Origin: Microglena sp. YARC
Taxonomy: Eukaryota; Chlorophyta; Chlorophyceae; Chlamydomonadales; Chlamydomonadaceae
Length of the DNA: 64,000 nucleotides
Direction of reading: 5' to 3'
Assembly (NCBI GenBank): GCA_022414725.1
Contig: CM039466.1
Coordinates: forward strand, 19,785,970 to 19,849,969
The notes beneath the pieces are model-generated. The model did not search any database, was not told the DNA's origin, and saw nothing but the letters and a program-made list of their open reading frames with translations. The position numbers were made by a program, and so were the translations under genes. Below are positions 1-10,400 of this stretch, in pieces (the first letter of the stretch is position 1; every line of letters starts with the position of its first letter).

Positions 1-548
1 TCAATCACATGCTCTTACACAGGCCTCCCCCATCAAGTGGCACACAGGCACTGCCCCCTGACCCACCCCCTGACCCCACTTTCCGTGATGTGGAACACCA
101 ACCTAGTCCCCCCCACCCCACCCCCCGTAAAGTGGCACCCCACACACACCTGCTGGGGCAGAGTGAATGTCTGCCGACGGAAGTCTTGCTCTATAACATG
201 CTCTTTCACAGGCCATCCCATATCAAGGGGCACACCAACACAGCCCCACACCACACCACCCCCAAACTCCGTAAAGTGGCACCCCACAAGCACCTGCTGG
301 GGCAGAGTGAATGTCTGCCTTCGGAAGTCTTGCTCAATCACATGCTCTTACACAGGCCTCCCCCATTAAGTGGCACACAGGCACAGCCCCCTTACCCACC
401 CCCTGACCCCACTTTCCGTGATGTGGAACACCAACCTAGTCCCCCCCACCCCACCCCCCGTAAAGTGGCACCCCACACACACCTGCTGGGGCAGAGTGAA
501 TGTCTGCCTTCGGAAGTCTTGCTCTATAACATGCTCTTCAACTGCTAA
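1..548 (-). repeat. Tandem array of a 53-nt exon-like unit (333-bp higher-order period)
   Basis: The block starting at base 1 recurs at 334, and each 333-bp period holds two related halves. On the minus strand each half carries the same exon-like segment, best seen at 346-294: an AG acceptor, 53 nt reading (x)AG then HVIEQDFRRQTFTLPQQ, and a GTG donor. Further copies lie near 200-145 and 538-486, and bases 1-23 are the edge of another. The 53 nt are 2 + 17 codons, so the copies share one phase. I do not recognise the protein. The repeated reading frame with splice signals on both sides suggests an amplified exon of a minus-strand gene that continues outside the window. Confidence 0.55.
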
Positions 549-800
549 GGTATGCTGTCCAGCTGATTGTAGGAGAGTTGTCTCGTCAAAAAGACCACCC
601 TGTATTTAGGATTTGAGATTTAGGATTTTGGGTTTGGGGGTTGGGGTTGGGGTTGGGGTTGGGGGTTAGAGTTTAGAGAACCCTGTGTTAAGGATTTAGG
701 ATTCGGGATTTGGGTTTGGGGTTTGGGGTTTGGGGGGGTTGAGTTTTGGGTAACAAATTTAGGATCTGGAATTTAGGATTTGGAATTTAGGATGGATGGA
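549..800. repeat. Degenerate TTTAGG/TTTGGGG-rich stretch
   Basis: G-rich plus strand made of irregular variants of TTTAGG, TTTGGG and GGGGTT. It resembles a decayed interstitial telomere-like tract (plant-type telomere is TTTAGGG), but no perfect array is present. Nothing coding is seen. Confidence 0.4.
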
Positions 801-849
801 GGCGACCCCAAAAGTTGTGGCGTGGCCACGTCTTGGATAATCACTGGTG

Positions 850-1000
850 GGTCTATACAAATGTTATGATCTGGGTCTATTCAAATGTAATGATCTGGGT
901 AAACCCAAATGTTCTGATCTGGGTATATACAAATGTAATCATCTGGGTATATACAAATAAAATCATCTGGGTATATACAAATAATATCATCTGGGCGAGG
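850..1000. repeat. Short outlying block of the 24-bp minisatellite
   Basis: Six or seven copies of the unit containing atctgggtatatacaaatg, separated from the main array at 1438 by a dispersed element. The outer copies are more diverged. The element at 1003-1437 probably inserted into an originally continuous array. Confidence 0.8.
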
Positions 1001-1002
1001 GG

Positions 1003-1437
1003 GGGGCAAGAAAAAAGCTGCCGTACCGCACCTTCGCTTTGGATAGAGCCTATCCTCAAACTATATAAAAAAAAAGTTTTTTTTTGAGCCAAAAATAAAG
1101 TTGTACAAAAGTTAGAGGGGTCCAAAGTTTTTTTCAACCAAAGCGGCCCAAATCTTAACTTCGCGATAAATCACGTTTGGGTAACCCCATGAAAGATGTA
1201 AGAGCATAACTGACATGGGCTTTTAAAAGATCTTTCGAATGACCCCCATTTTAGGGGGGGTAGGGTGAGGTAATTGGGTTTTAGGAGGGGGGGGGGGGGG
1301 GGGGGGTAAAAAAAACTTTTAGCCAACTTTATTTTCCCGCTCTTTTTGTATGAAGCGTCCACAATTCCAACTCCCATCTGAATCGGACACCATATCGAAG
1401 GTGCGGTCCAAAATCTGTCTTTCTGCCACCCTCCTGC
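1003..1437 (+). mobile_element. Dispersed ~430-bp element with imperfect terminal inverted repeats, copy 1
   Basis: The block matches 18412-18870 over its whole length, including short stretches such as ttcgcgataaatcacgtttgg. Both ends carry inverted copies of accgcaccttcg inside a longer weak inverted repeat. No coding capacity is visible. It sits inside the 24-bp minisatellite. Likely a non-autonomous DNA element (MITE-like); the family is not recognised. Confidence 0.55.
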
Positions 1438-2460
1438 ATCTGGGTATATACAAATGTAATCATCTGGGTATATACAAATAATATCATCTGGGTACATACA
1501 AATGTAATCATCTGGGTATATACAAATAATATCATCTGGGTATATACAAATGTAATCATCCGGGTATATACAAATAATATCATCTGGGTATATACAAATA
1601 ATATCATCTGGGTATATACAAATGTAATCATCTGGGTATATACAAATAATATCATCTGGGTATATACAAATGTAATCATCTGGGTATATACAAATGTAAT
1701 CATCTGGGTATATACAAATAATATCATCTGGGTATATACAAATAATATCATCTGGGTATATACAAATGTAATCATCTGGGTATATACAAATGTAACCATC
1801 TGGGTATATACAAATAATATCATCTGGGTATATACAAATGTAATCATCTGGGTATATACAAATGTAATCATCTGGGTATATACAAATATAATCATCTGGG
1901 TATATACAAATAATATCATCTGGGTATATACAAATGTAATCATCTGGGTATATACAAATGTAATCATCTGGGTATATACAAATAATATCATCTGGGTATA
2001 TACAAATGTAATCATCTGGGTATATACAAATAATATCATCTGGGTATATACAAATGCAATCATCTGGGTATATACAAATAATATCATCTGGGTATATACA
2101 AATGTAATCATCCGGGTATATACAAATAATATCATCTGGGTATATACAAATGTAATCATCTGGGTATATACAAATGTAACCATCTGGGTATATACAAATG
2201 TAACCATCTGGGTATATACAAATGTAACCATCCGGGTATATTCAAATGTAACCATCTGGGTCTATACAAATGTAACCATCTGGGTATATACAAATGTAAC
2301 CATCTGGGTATATACAAATGTAACCATCTGGGTATATACAAATGTAACCATCTGGGTATATACAAATGTAACCATCTGGGTATATACAAATGTAACTATC
2401 TGGGTATATTAAAATTTAACCATCTGGGTTTATAAAAAAGTAATCATCTGGGTCTGTGAA
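1438..2460. repeat. 24-bp minisatellite, about 42 units
   Basis: Perfect to near-perfect repeats of a 24-bp unit with core atctgggtatatacaaat. Positions at the end of the unit alternate between gtaatc, aatatc and gtaacc variants, giving sub-blocks; the right third is nearly all gtaacc. Since 24 is a multiple of three, the minus strand is open for about 300 codons as an 8-residue repeat (MITFVYTQ), which I regard as a by-product and not a gene. Confidence 0.95.
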
Positions 2461-2579
2461 ACCAAATAAACCCAGCATGGCGGCCATTCTCCATTGTGTA
2501 CACATGCATGCAAATGGGAGGGTTCCCACAATTTCACGTCCTGTGGCAGCTCATACTAGTTTTCAATTTTCAATTTTGT

Positions 2580-3125
2580 AATGATCGTGACAACATTGAA
2601 ACCACACTGAAATAACAATTAAAGAACACTCAAATAACACTGAAACGATAGTGAAACAACACTGAAATAACATTGAAACACCACTAAAACACCACATAAA
2701 CATCACTTGAACAACACTAAAACAACACTGAAATAACACTGAAACAACACTAAAACAACACTCAAATAACACTGAAACAACACTCAGACATCACTCAAAT
2801 AACACTGAAACAACACTCAGACAACACTCAAATAACACTGAAACAACACTGAAATAGCACTGAAATTACACTGAGATAACACTGAAACAAAACTGAAACA
2901 ACAATCAAACAACACTTTAGCAACACTGAAATAACACTGAAACAACACTCAAACAACAGTCAAACAAAACTGAACTAACACTAAAAACAACACTGAAACA
3001 ACACTGAAATAACATTGAAACAACCCGGACACAACACTGAAACAACACTAAAACAACACTGAAAAAACACTGAAATAACACTGGAAAAAACCGGGTACAT
3101 CACTGAAACAACACTCAAACAACAT
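2580..3125. repeat. 12-13-bp minisatellite (acactgaaacaac type)
   Basis: Irregular array of aacactgaaa-type units with alternating caac and taac endings and frequent substitutions. No gene is seen. It begins about 120 bp after the 24-bp array. Confidence 0.85.
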
Positions 3126-3289
3126 GGCACAAGTAACTGTAACTGTGACTAAATTGTAATTTGTACAGGAAAATCACTTGCACATTTTAAAATCGTATTT
3201 ATGAAGGGGGGTGGTTCACAAATTAGTATACAAGGGTACAAAACCCAACACATATAATTATACCTAGGGACAGGCATATCATTTGAAGT

Positions 3290-3450
3290 TGGCCTAAGGC
3301 GAGTATGATATCACATGATCATACAAATTGCATCATATGATATTGTACATAAATGGTAACTTCGGCCTAGTCAGACTGCCAGCATCATATGATGTCATAT
3401 GATGAAATGATATCATATGATATCATATTGCCGTTCACCACTTGTATCAC
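3290..3450. repeat. Cluster of catatgatatc palindromes
   Basis: Several overlapping copies of the self-complementary words catatgatatcatatg and tcatatgatg within 160 bp. An isolated AT-rich palindromic patch. Confidence 0.5.
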
Positions 3451-4698
3451 ATTGAGTTTGGATGTGAGTACATGTGCTCTAATGAACCTCATAGGCTCGT
3501 GTAACACCTAGGCCACCCCAAAGTCAAGTGCAGAGTGTCAACATGACCCACCCACTTACCAACAACCTAGCACCAGCCCCACCTCCACACAGCACATCAC
3601 ATCAGCACACCACATCACCATTAGACTTGAACACGCACTACCAATGGGCCCATGACTAAGCTATGTCATAGATAGAATATCAGCCTGCCTTCCCACAGCC
3701 ATCAGCTGTACGCGTATAAGCTCGTCCATGGTTCAAACTTCATGTGCTAGGATTCTTGCACCCATATTTTCAGCTCCCGTGCATTCAGTATTTGCTACCA
3801 GGAGACCGAACGAAACGATGGATATTGAAATGTCTAAATTAGCTCACCTCTGACGATCGCATAGCTCCATTGCTGCTTCGCGCTGCGATGTCCAATTCGA
3901 GTGAGAGTTAGCTCAAGCATGTTTACCGGGGCAGTACCTCCCGTGCGAATTTCACGGACAGTTTTTATGAGACTGACAGACCTTGCATCGCCGAGCTAGG
4001 ACGCGACGTAGCAAGAGCGGGAGCCCCAGGGGGGCGCCAGCTCCCCCCACTACTGTACAAAATTGACTGGAAGCTCTTTTCATCTGACTCAACTGGTTTC
4101 ATTATATTACGACGGCATAAAAAAGAGGGGATAATTAGTTCATAAGCGTTGCTCGAATTCGCGTTTCCGGAACTCGGCCAGCTGTGTACCGCGCCACTTG
4201 GCATCCACTTGGCATTCGATTTCCGCGGAAATGCTTTGGCGGTACAGGTTACTCGTTAAATCGGTTGTGGGCACTACGGTCGCCGGTCGACTCAGCAGTC
4301 AGTGTCACTATCATAAACAGCAGTTTTGGGTGGGGGGGCGGGCGGGGCGGGGGGGGGGGGGGCGAATTCTCTCGTTCCGGACTTCGAGCAGAGGCGAGAA
4401 GACGGCTCATTGGGGAAATTCTTGGCTGAACATCTTGCTGAGCTGCAAGGTGGAAATTGGGATCAGAATCAGAACTCTAGGTGGAACACCTCATATAAGA
4501 GATAGCATGGGAATGGACATATGTAGAAGAGATAGCAAGGAAAGAATTCATGGACATCAGGCAGTACAAGTTACTCGTTAAATCGGTTGATCTGCACTAC
4601 AGTCGTCACCTTCAAACTTGATCTGCAAACTGTGAGAGAAGGCGAGGAGCAGGTCCCTAGCGAGGAGGGAGGCTAGTAGTTTTCGAAAGGTCGAGGTC
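3451..4698. other. Region without recognisable gene
   Basis: Mixed-composition sequence without a convincing exon. A ~30-bp motif around gttactcgttaaatcggttg occurs at 4248-4270 and 4568-4590, with a diverged third copy at 10668. A G homopolymer-rich patch lies at 4326-4362. The retrotransposon follows at 4699. Confidence 0.4.
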
Positions 4699-4926
4699 TG
4701 TTATTGACTGATTTATATATCAGTCTCTGAGTCGACATAATGCACACCGGTACCTTTCCCTCCTGGTACCGTGTTGCCTGCCGCCAGGCCTCAGGCTAGC
4801 TGTGGCCTGCACGTGACTGCAGTACCCTGCAGTACACATCTCTATTCTATATGATTGCGCCTGTTGCGCTTAATATCATCTTCTCCTCTATCGAGCCTAT
4901 GCCGTTGTAACAATCTTACATTAACA
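4699..4926 (+). repeat. 5' LTR of the retrotransposon
   Basis: 228 bp, TG...CA ends. Internal direct repeats (ctgcagtaccctgcagtaca) and a CCTCAGGC-rich centre are seen. Promoter elements cannot be placed with confidence. The adjacent ggttatgtgcgcc at 4927 is the position expected for a tRNA primer-binding site; I could not match it to a tRNA. Confidence 0.93.
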
Positions 4927-5269
4927 GGTTATGTGCGCCATCTTTAGACGCTAACGAAGAACAGCCGCTGATTTCCGCGTTCGGATTCAGTTCCCCTCTG
5001 ACTTGTCGAAGGCCCGAGTTTTAACTAAGCACCTGGACTCCCTGTGCAGATCCTACTTCCCGCTGCTCCGCCTGCCGCTTCCTACCAAGAATCCTTGGAT
5101 CTGCCACTGCGTCCTACGACTGGAGCAAGCAAGAGCGACCACAAGTCACCGAAATCTATGAAGTGAGTATAGGACGACGCCCTCACCGAGACCCACACAG
5201 TGCTGTATTGATCTCAGACGATCAATTTGTCTACGCCTCCAGCTTAAGAGAAGCTTCTGTCGTCGAACA

Positions 5270-8065
5270 TTGCCGCTTGGCACCGTTCACCCCCCCGGTA
5301 ATCCGCTGGATCCCTTTGGATCGCCGATTCCCACACACACTCCATCCCCTCTTCCCCTGCCCCGCCCTCGTAACTCCCCCTCTCCCAACACTCCGACCTA
5401 CAACGCCAAGACTCCTACACAGAAAGACCTCACAATGCAACCTCCCAAAATATTCACTGGTAACAACCTCTACACCTGGCGCAGCGCCAGGCAGAATATC
5501 CTCCTCGCCCTCAAATCAGATAGGGATACCATTGCCATTGCTTTCGACTGCCAACAAGCGGTCGTCGCTGGCGAGCCTAATGACTCTGATGGTTACCCTG
5601 CTGATGACGTTAGTTACCCTCCTGTTGCGGCTGCTGACCCGGCTGCTCCGGCTGCCCCTAGGATTGGTGTCCCCAACTGGATCTCGACCTGGAAGAACAA
5701 CAAGGCCTTTAAGGTCATCATAGATCATGTATCAGATGGCATCCAGCAGGCCATTCATGCCAACACAGATATGGCCACTAGAGCCTTCAGGTTTCTAGAT
5801 GCCCTGTACTCTGAGGATGGCAGCAGGCTAGAGCATACCACCCTGACTGCCATCATGGGATTACGTATGACCTCTACTGAATCCCTGCAGACTTACCTCT
5901 CCAGGGCGGCTGATCTGTACTCCCAGATTCCCAAGATAACAGGCCTCCACTTCGTCTCTGCCAGCACCTTCCTAAACCTCATTGTCAAGGGACTGAACTC
6001 CCGCTCTGAATATGATGGTTACATCAATCAGTTGAACCCTACTGCTATTACCACCTTTTCCATGCTCCAAAGTGCCCTCTTCAACTGGTGCTTAGTGAAG
6101 CAAGTTGACCCTGCACCATCTCCTGAAGAGGCTGAGCTGGCAGCTGCAGCCTACAGAGCCAGGAAGCCTTTCAACAGCAAGCACCTCCCATTCAGAGACA
6201 GGACCATCTCCTACAAGAAGATGACCTGCTGGAACTGTGGGGGAATAGGCCACAGCTCCAGAGAGTGCACCAGTGAGGACACTGATCTGGCTTTCAGGCC
6301 AGCAGAATCAGATGAAGCAGACCATGGATCTAAGTCACCTCCCAAGAACAGATCAGGAGATGACAAGGATCCAGACGACCAGAAGACCCCCAAGAAGACC
6401 AGTCCAGACAGGAGGCGTCTAAGAAGATACCCAAGCAGGGGACGCCATGCCCATGTTGCTGATGGTGATCAGTCCACCTCCAACTCTGACAGTGAGGGTG
6501 AAGAACACAACTTCCTGTCCCTGGCACTGGATGAGGACAACCTCCAGCCTATGAGATTTGCTACACCAACCAGAGGCAAGTCTGTTACATTTGCCTTGCC
6601 ACCTGACCCCCTGGCTGATACAGCATTCTTTGGACAAATAAGTGCTGATGATGAATGCACTATAGACGATGGAGAAGTTTTCCAGGCAGCACTGCAGACG
6701 GAATGGATCATAGATACTGCAGCACACTCTCATGCAACAAGTAACATCTCCCATCTGCATGACATTCAGGACCTTCAACAGCCTATTAAGCTGCAGCTGG
6801 CAGATCAAGACTCTCCACCTATCCTCTGCAAGCAGATAGGGAAGGCCAAGATCAAGGGCCATGGCAGGACTCTGATCATCCTCAACAATGTACTTCTTGC
6901 TGACTGCAACATGCCCAACATCATTAGCATTCATGCAGCCACCAGCCTGTGCACAGACCTCCAAGTTCACCTGTCCAAGACTCAAGCCACACTCTCCATC
7001 CCAAGACCATCTGGTACTAAACTGCTCCTCTCATGCCCCAAAAGGCATGGACTCTACCTTACCCAAACTTCATCAGTCCCTGCCAGTAATCCCTCTATCC
7101 CTGTGGACTCTACCGTTGCCTACATCATGATGGTTACCAAGCCTCCATCAACTCACACTGACTCTGAGACAGGGCAGTATCCACCCACTCATGAGACCTC
7201 CCCCAGTAGAGTTGATCAAGACTGCCAGGTTCCCCCCTCTACTTCTGTTCCATCTGCACCCCACACTATTCCTGAGATAGGGCAGTACCCACCCACTCAT
7301 GTGGAGGCAGATCAAGACCTCCAAGACTTCCCCTCTACTTCTGCTCCATCTGCACCCCACACTGATTCTGAGATAGGGCAGTACCCACCCACTCATGTGG
7401 AGGCAGATCAAGACCACCAGGACTTCCCCTCTACTTCTGCTCCATCTGCACCCCACACTGATTCTGAGATAGGGCAGTACCCACCCACTCATGTGGAGGC
7501 AGATCAAGACCACCAGGACTTCCCCTCTACTTCTGCTCCATCTGCACCCCACACTGATTCTGAGATAGGGCAGTACCCACCCACTCATGTGGAGGCAGTA
7601 CAAGACCTCCAGGACCACCCTCCCCCTATCTGCCAGTACCATTCCCCTTTCACTGCAGACAATCTGGAAGCCTCTGATGATACTGACAGTGATGACATGC
7701 CAGAACTCATCCATCCAGAGTTACACAAGCCCCAATATGACCCTGGACTAGGAGTAGATGACCCTCCTGAAACCACTCCAGATCTCCAACAACAGCTGGA
7801 CAACCTGGGCCTACAAAGAGCCAGAGCAGAGATGGTACTCCTCAGTGACCAGATCAGAACCAACTATGAGGAATATGATGGCCCCATAGATGGGGACGGG
7901 CCACTCAAGCCATCTGATCTGAACACAGCCAATGGATACTGGTCAACAGGTCACCAGACATTGGACTACCACTGGGAGAAGTTAATCAGAATGTCAACCA
8001 CATCCATTTTTCCAACAACTCCAGCCTTAGCCTCACACGTTTTGGATGCACCCTACACCACCTGA
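5270..8065 (+). CDS. Retrotransposon Gag-protease polyprotein, no integrase/RT
   Basis: 931 codons. A proline-rich leader (first ~55 residues) precedes the conserved core, so translation may really start at the internal Met of MQPPKIFTGNN. Next comes a Copia-type Gag segment (FTGNNLYTWRSARQNILLAL, about residues 62-300), a CCHC zinc knuckle (CWNCGGIGHSSREC), an acidic/basic linker, and a protease-like segment with WIIDTAAHSHAT where Copia proteases usually have a D-S/T-G-A triad. The Gly is replaced by Ala here, so proteolytic activity is doubtful. The C-terminal third is a tandem repeat of about 33 residues with core SEIGQYPPTHVEA, five copies, followed by an acidic tail. Gag packages the element RNA into particles. 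The repeat domain is unlike any Copia domain I know. Confidence 0.85.
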   Translation: MPLGTVHPPGNPLDPFGSPIPTHTPSPLPLPRPRNSPSPNTPTYNAKTPTQKDLTMQPPKIFTGNNLYTWRSARQNILLALKSDRDTIAIAFDCQQAVVAGEPNDSDGYPADDVSYPPVAAADPAAPAAPRIGVPNWISTWKNNKAFKVIIDHVSDGIQQAIHANTDMATRAFRFLDALYSEDGSRLEHTTLTAIMGLRMTSTESLQTYLSRAADLYSQIPKITGLHFVSASTFLNLIVKGLNSRSEYDGYINQLNPTAITTFSMLQSALFNWCLVKQVDPAPSPEEAELAAAAYRARKPFNSKHLPFRDRTISYKKMTCWNCGGIGHSSRECTSEDTDLAFRPAESDEADHGSKSPPKNRSGDDKDPDDQKTPKKTSPDRRRLRRYPSRGRHAHVADGDQSTSNSDSEGEEHNFLSLALDEDNLQPMRFATPTRGKSVTFALPPDPLADTAFFGQISADDECTIDDGEVFQAALQTEWIIDTAAHSHATSNISHLHDIQDLQQPIKLQLADQDSPPILCKQIGKAKIKGHGRTLIILNNVLLADCNMPNIISIHAATSLCTDLQVHLSKTQATLSIPRPSGTKLLLSCPKRHGLYLTQTSSVPASNPSIPVDSTVAYIMMVTKPPSTHTDSETGQYPPTHETSPSRVDQDCQVPPSTSVPSAPHTIPEIGQYPPTHVEADQDLQDFPSTSAPSAPHTDSEIGQYPPTHVEADQDHQDFPSTSAPSAPHTDSEIGQYPPTHVEADQDHQDFPSTSAPSAPHTDSEIGQYPPTHVEAVQDLQDHPPPICQYHSPFTADNLEASDDTDSDDMPELIHPELHKPQYDPGLGVDDPPETTPDLQQQLDNLGLQRARAEMVLLSDQIRTNYEEYDGPIDGDGPLKPSDLNTANGYWSTGHQTLDYHWEKLIRMSTTSIFPTTPALASHVLDAPYTT
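7140..7620 (+). repeat. Five ~99-bp in-frame tandem repeats in the gag-protease gene
   Basis: Units of about 99 bp code for PSTSAPSAPHT-SEIGQYPPTHVEADQD-type repeats. The three central units are almost identical, the outer ones diverged. The length is a multiple of three, so the frame is kept. Confidence 0.9.
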
Positions 8066-8066
8066 A

Positions 8067-8580
8067 CAGCAGGCCTGCTTCACCAGCTTTCAACATCCAG
8101 CCCAGGCCTCCACTGTCCAAGCTCATCACAGCATTCACCAGCAAGTTCCCTACCCTGCTGGCTTCTGAAAGAGAACAGTTCCCACACAGGCCAATGCACA
8201 AGGAGCCATCTGATGCCTGCAGTCCTATCATCAAGCACAACAACAGAATCCAGCAAATGGTGCAAGCCTACCCCACTGTTTCTACCACAGCCAGACCCAC
8301 TTTACAGTGGGCCATTTGTCTCCAAGCTGCCATGGTCAATGCACATGCTCACACCCTCTCATTAAGACCTAAGATGATCATGGACCCCAGGAGCTGTGCA
8401 CATCCTGGAGGCAAAGTGCTATGTGTCAACCACCTCAGCATGAACTGGAGCCCAATGGACTTCACCTTTATCAACATTCTTACCCCCCCCAGCCTAGCTC
8501 CCAAGTCATTTGACCAGTTCTTTGACCAAGTCTGCAAACAGCTTGACCTTGATGGCTTCCCCAGAAAGCCAGGCACTTAA
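8067..8580 (+). CDS. Second retrotransposon frame, unknown product
   Basis: This frame is -1 relative to the Gag frame. It is open from well upstream of the Gag stop (at least from about 7965) to the TAA at 8580. The first ATG is at 8194 (MHKEPSDACSP). The product resembles no integrase, RT or RNase H I can recognise. The overlap with Gag would allow a -1 frameshift fusion, but I see no classical slippery heptamer, and the frame may simply be a remnant of a deleted pol region. Confidence 0.35.
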
Positions 8581-9320
8581 TTCAGTTAGCTCTTCATCTT
8601 TTGGATAGACTTGAACACTCTAGAATTTTTTTGGATTACCTGCCTACTGTACTGCCCCATGTACTTCCACAGGCAGCACACCTTCTGATTTTAGATTTTT
8701 TTTTTCTAGTCTCTCCTTGATGTCTCTGCTTTAATTTAGGGCCTACCTAATGTAGCTCACCCAAATTATGGGGGGAAATTGAAATTGAAATTGAAATTGT
8801 TACATCCGTGTAGAACCGTTACTCACAGGACGTGAAGTTACATTATGGGGGGACTAGTCCAGACATCATGTCTAAATGACAAATCCTCTAGTCTCGAATC
8901 ATGCAACTTCTCGTAGCCAAGGATATCTTCACAAGCCTTCACCAAGCCTGGACTTTCCTTCCCAAGACCGATACCAGCTTCCCATAGCAGCCTATCTGCT
9001 CTAACCTGCGGCCTACCTGCAGCTTCCTTACACCTTCTCAGCAGCCTCTCTGCTACCTAGCCTGCAGCTTACCTGCAGTTTCCTTGCACCTTCTCAGCAG
9101 CCTTTCTGCTACTTAGCCTGCAGCCCACCTGCAGTGCCACCTACCTAGCCAGCTACCCCTGAAGACTGACATTTCTTTCAAGACCCCTGCTGAAGTGATT
9201 TCTCCCTTTCAGCTACTAGAAATTCTCGAAGTCTCCCTAGTTTTAATATTTTAATTTTCTTATGCCCCTCAGTTAATTCCAGGAATTCTTGAGCTCAAGA
9301 ATACCTTGAATTGGGGGGGA
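8581..9320 (+). other. Non-coding 3' interior of the retrotransposon
   Basis: Pyrimidine-rich sequence with a degenerate ~60-bp repeat (agcagcctctctgctacctagcc type, 8995-9130). It also contains gaaattgaaattgaaattg at 8776-8800, a motif that recurs in reverse near 25517. It ends in the polypurine tract. No gene is seen. Confidence 0.7.
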
Positions 9321-9548
9321 TGTTATTGACTGATTTATATATCAGTCTCTGAGTCGGCATAATGCACACCGGTACCTTTCCCTCCTGGTACCATGTTGCC
9401 TGCCGCCAGGCCTCAGGCTAGCTGTGGCCTGCACGTGACTGCAGTACCCTGCAGTACACATCTCTATTCTATATGATTGCGCCTGTTGCGCTTAATATCA
9501 TCTTCTCCTCTATCGAGCCTATGCCGTTGTAACAATCTTACATTAACA
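9321..9548 (+). repeat. 3' LTR of the retrotransposon
   Basis: 228 bp. It matches the 5' LTR except for G in place of A in gagtcggcataatg and A in place of G in ggtaccatgttgcc. The TSD copy AGGTC follows. Confidence 0.93.
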
Positions 9549-9880
9549 AGGTCTAGCATGTCATATGGCCGTTCAAATATCAACGATGCGTGCAAGGTGA
9601 TACACGTGTCCATGCTATGATCAGCCCAAGGTGATACGTATGACAAGAAAACCTCAAATTGGCTACATTCCTAGGCAAGGCAGCATTTACCACTGAATAC
9701 GATTATCACGCGCTTAAAACTGATATCAAATGTGATCACTGATATGACGGTATTGATCATACAATGTATTCAAGAATGCGCTAAGAATCCCACAATTACC
9801 GTATATGATCATCACATTAACTTTAACATGAGTTTAACGTGAAATGTAATGTAATCACTGAGATGTGTATCACACTATCA
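9549..9880. other. AT-rich spacer, no gene seen
   Basis: Contains scattered gatcat/gtgatca words and no plausible exon. Confidence 0.4.
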
Positions 9881-9881
9881 C

Positions 9882-10050
9882 TGTAGCACGAACTCAGGGC
9901 CCTCGTGGGTAAAATAATTGTATGGGGTTCAGTTCTTCGGTGTTTGTCTCTGTTAAACCCTTCTTATCACGGTTCGGCAAGTCCCTTGAGCTTATTTGGC
10001 CTACCCCTAGACTGTAATATACGTACACACACTGTTCGAACTTGGAAAGC
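9882..10050 (+). repeat. Dispersed repeat family F1, copy 1
   Basis: About 165 bp running from ctgtagcacgaactcaggg through ggggttcagttc and ggcaagtccctt to cctagactgtaat. Other copies: 17100-17262 (-), 24908-25060 (-), 52540-52620 (-, partial), 59600-59655 (-, partial), 59830-59992 (+), 61380-61545 (+, rearranged). No coding capacity. Function and class unknown, possibly the conserved part of a SINE or MITE. Confidence 0.75.
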
Positions 10051-10264
10051 GGATCCCATACTGATCCATTATCATTCCTCCTTACAATGTAACATGCCGA
10101 GAAATGCTCGTTTATGTAGGGGTCTTGGAAGGCAGGTAGCAGGCCAGAGGTGGCTGTGAAAAATGTCGCAATCCAATCCAAGAAGAAGGTGATGCTACTC
10201 TTTGTGTGGAGAAAACATACAGTGGATGTAGTCAGATGTGTAGAGCACCGAATGCTCGTTTTTT

Positions 10265-10400
10265 TGAACTCATCCCGCCTGTGCTCTGCGATCTTGCAGA
10301 CGCCCTTGACGCTGTTGACTGTGTAGCCATTCGGGTTGAACCGAACAAACACAATATTCCCCAGGCATCCCTTAGCTCTGAGAGCAATTGTGGTGTCCAT
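10265..10400 (-). CDS. Fragment of an unrecognised minus-strand coding sequence
   Basis: From the ATG at 10400 the minus strand reads MDTTIALRAKGCLGNIVFV then NPNGYTVNSVKGVCKIAEH, protein-like in composition, before turning to low-quality sequence. It may be an exon or a remnant of a mobile-element gene. No function is assigned. Confidence 0.2.

Larger units (their letters stand above)
4699..9548 (+). mobile_element. Complete non-autonomous Copia-like LTR retrotransposon
   Basis: Two 228-bp LTRs (4699-4926 and 9321-9548) start with TG, end with CA and differ at two positions that I can see. The insertion is flanked by the 5-bp target duplication AGGTC (4694-4698 and 9549-9553). A polypurine tract (ttggggggga, 9311-9320) precedes the 3' LTR. 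The single long frame gives Gag with a zinc knuckle plus a protease-like segment. No integrase (HHCC, DDE) or reverse transcriptase (YVDD-type) motif is visible in 4.4 kb of interior, so the element must depend on a partner in trans. The near-identical LTRs imply a recent insertion. Confidence 0.93.

Noticed and set aside
1329..2255. 308-codon minus-strand frame of octapeptide repeats
   Set aside because: It is only the translation of the 24-bp minisatellite; the unit length keeps it open.
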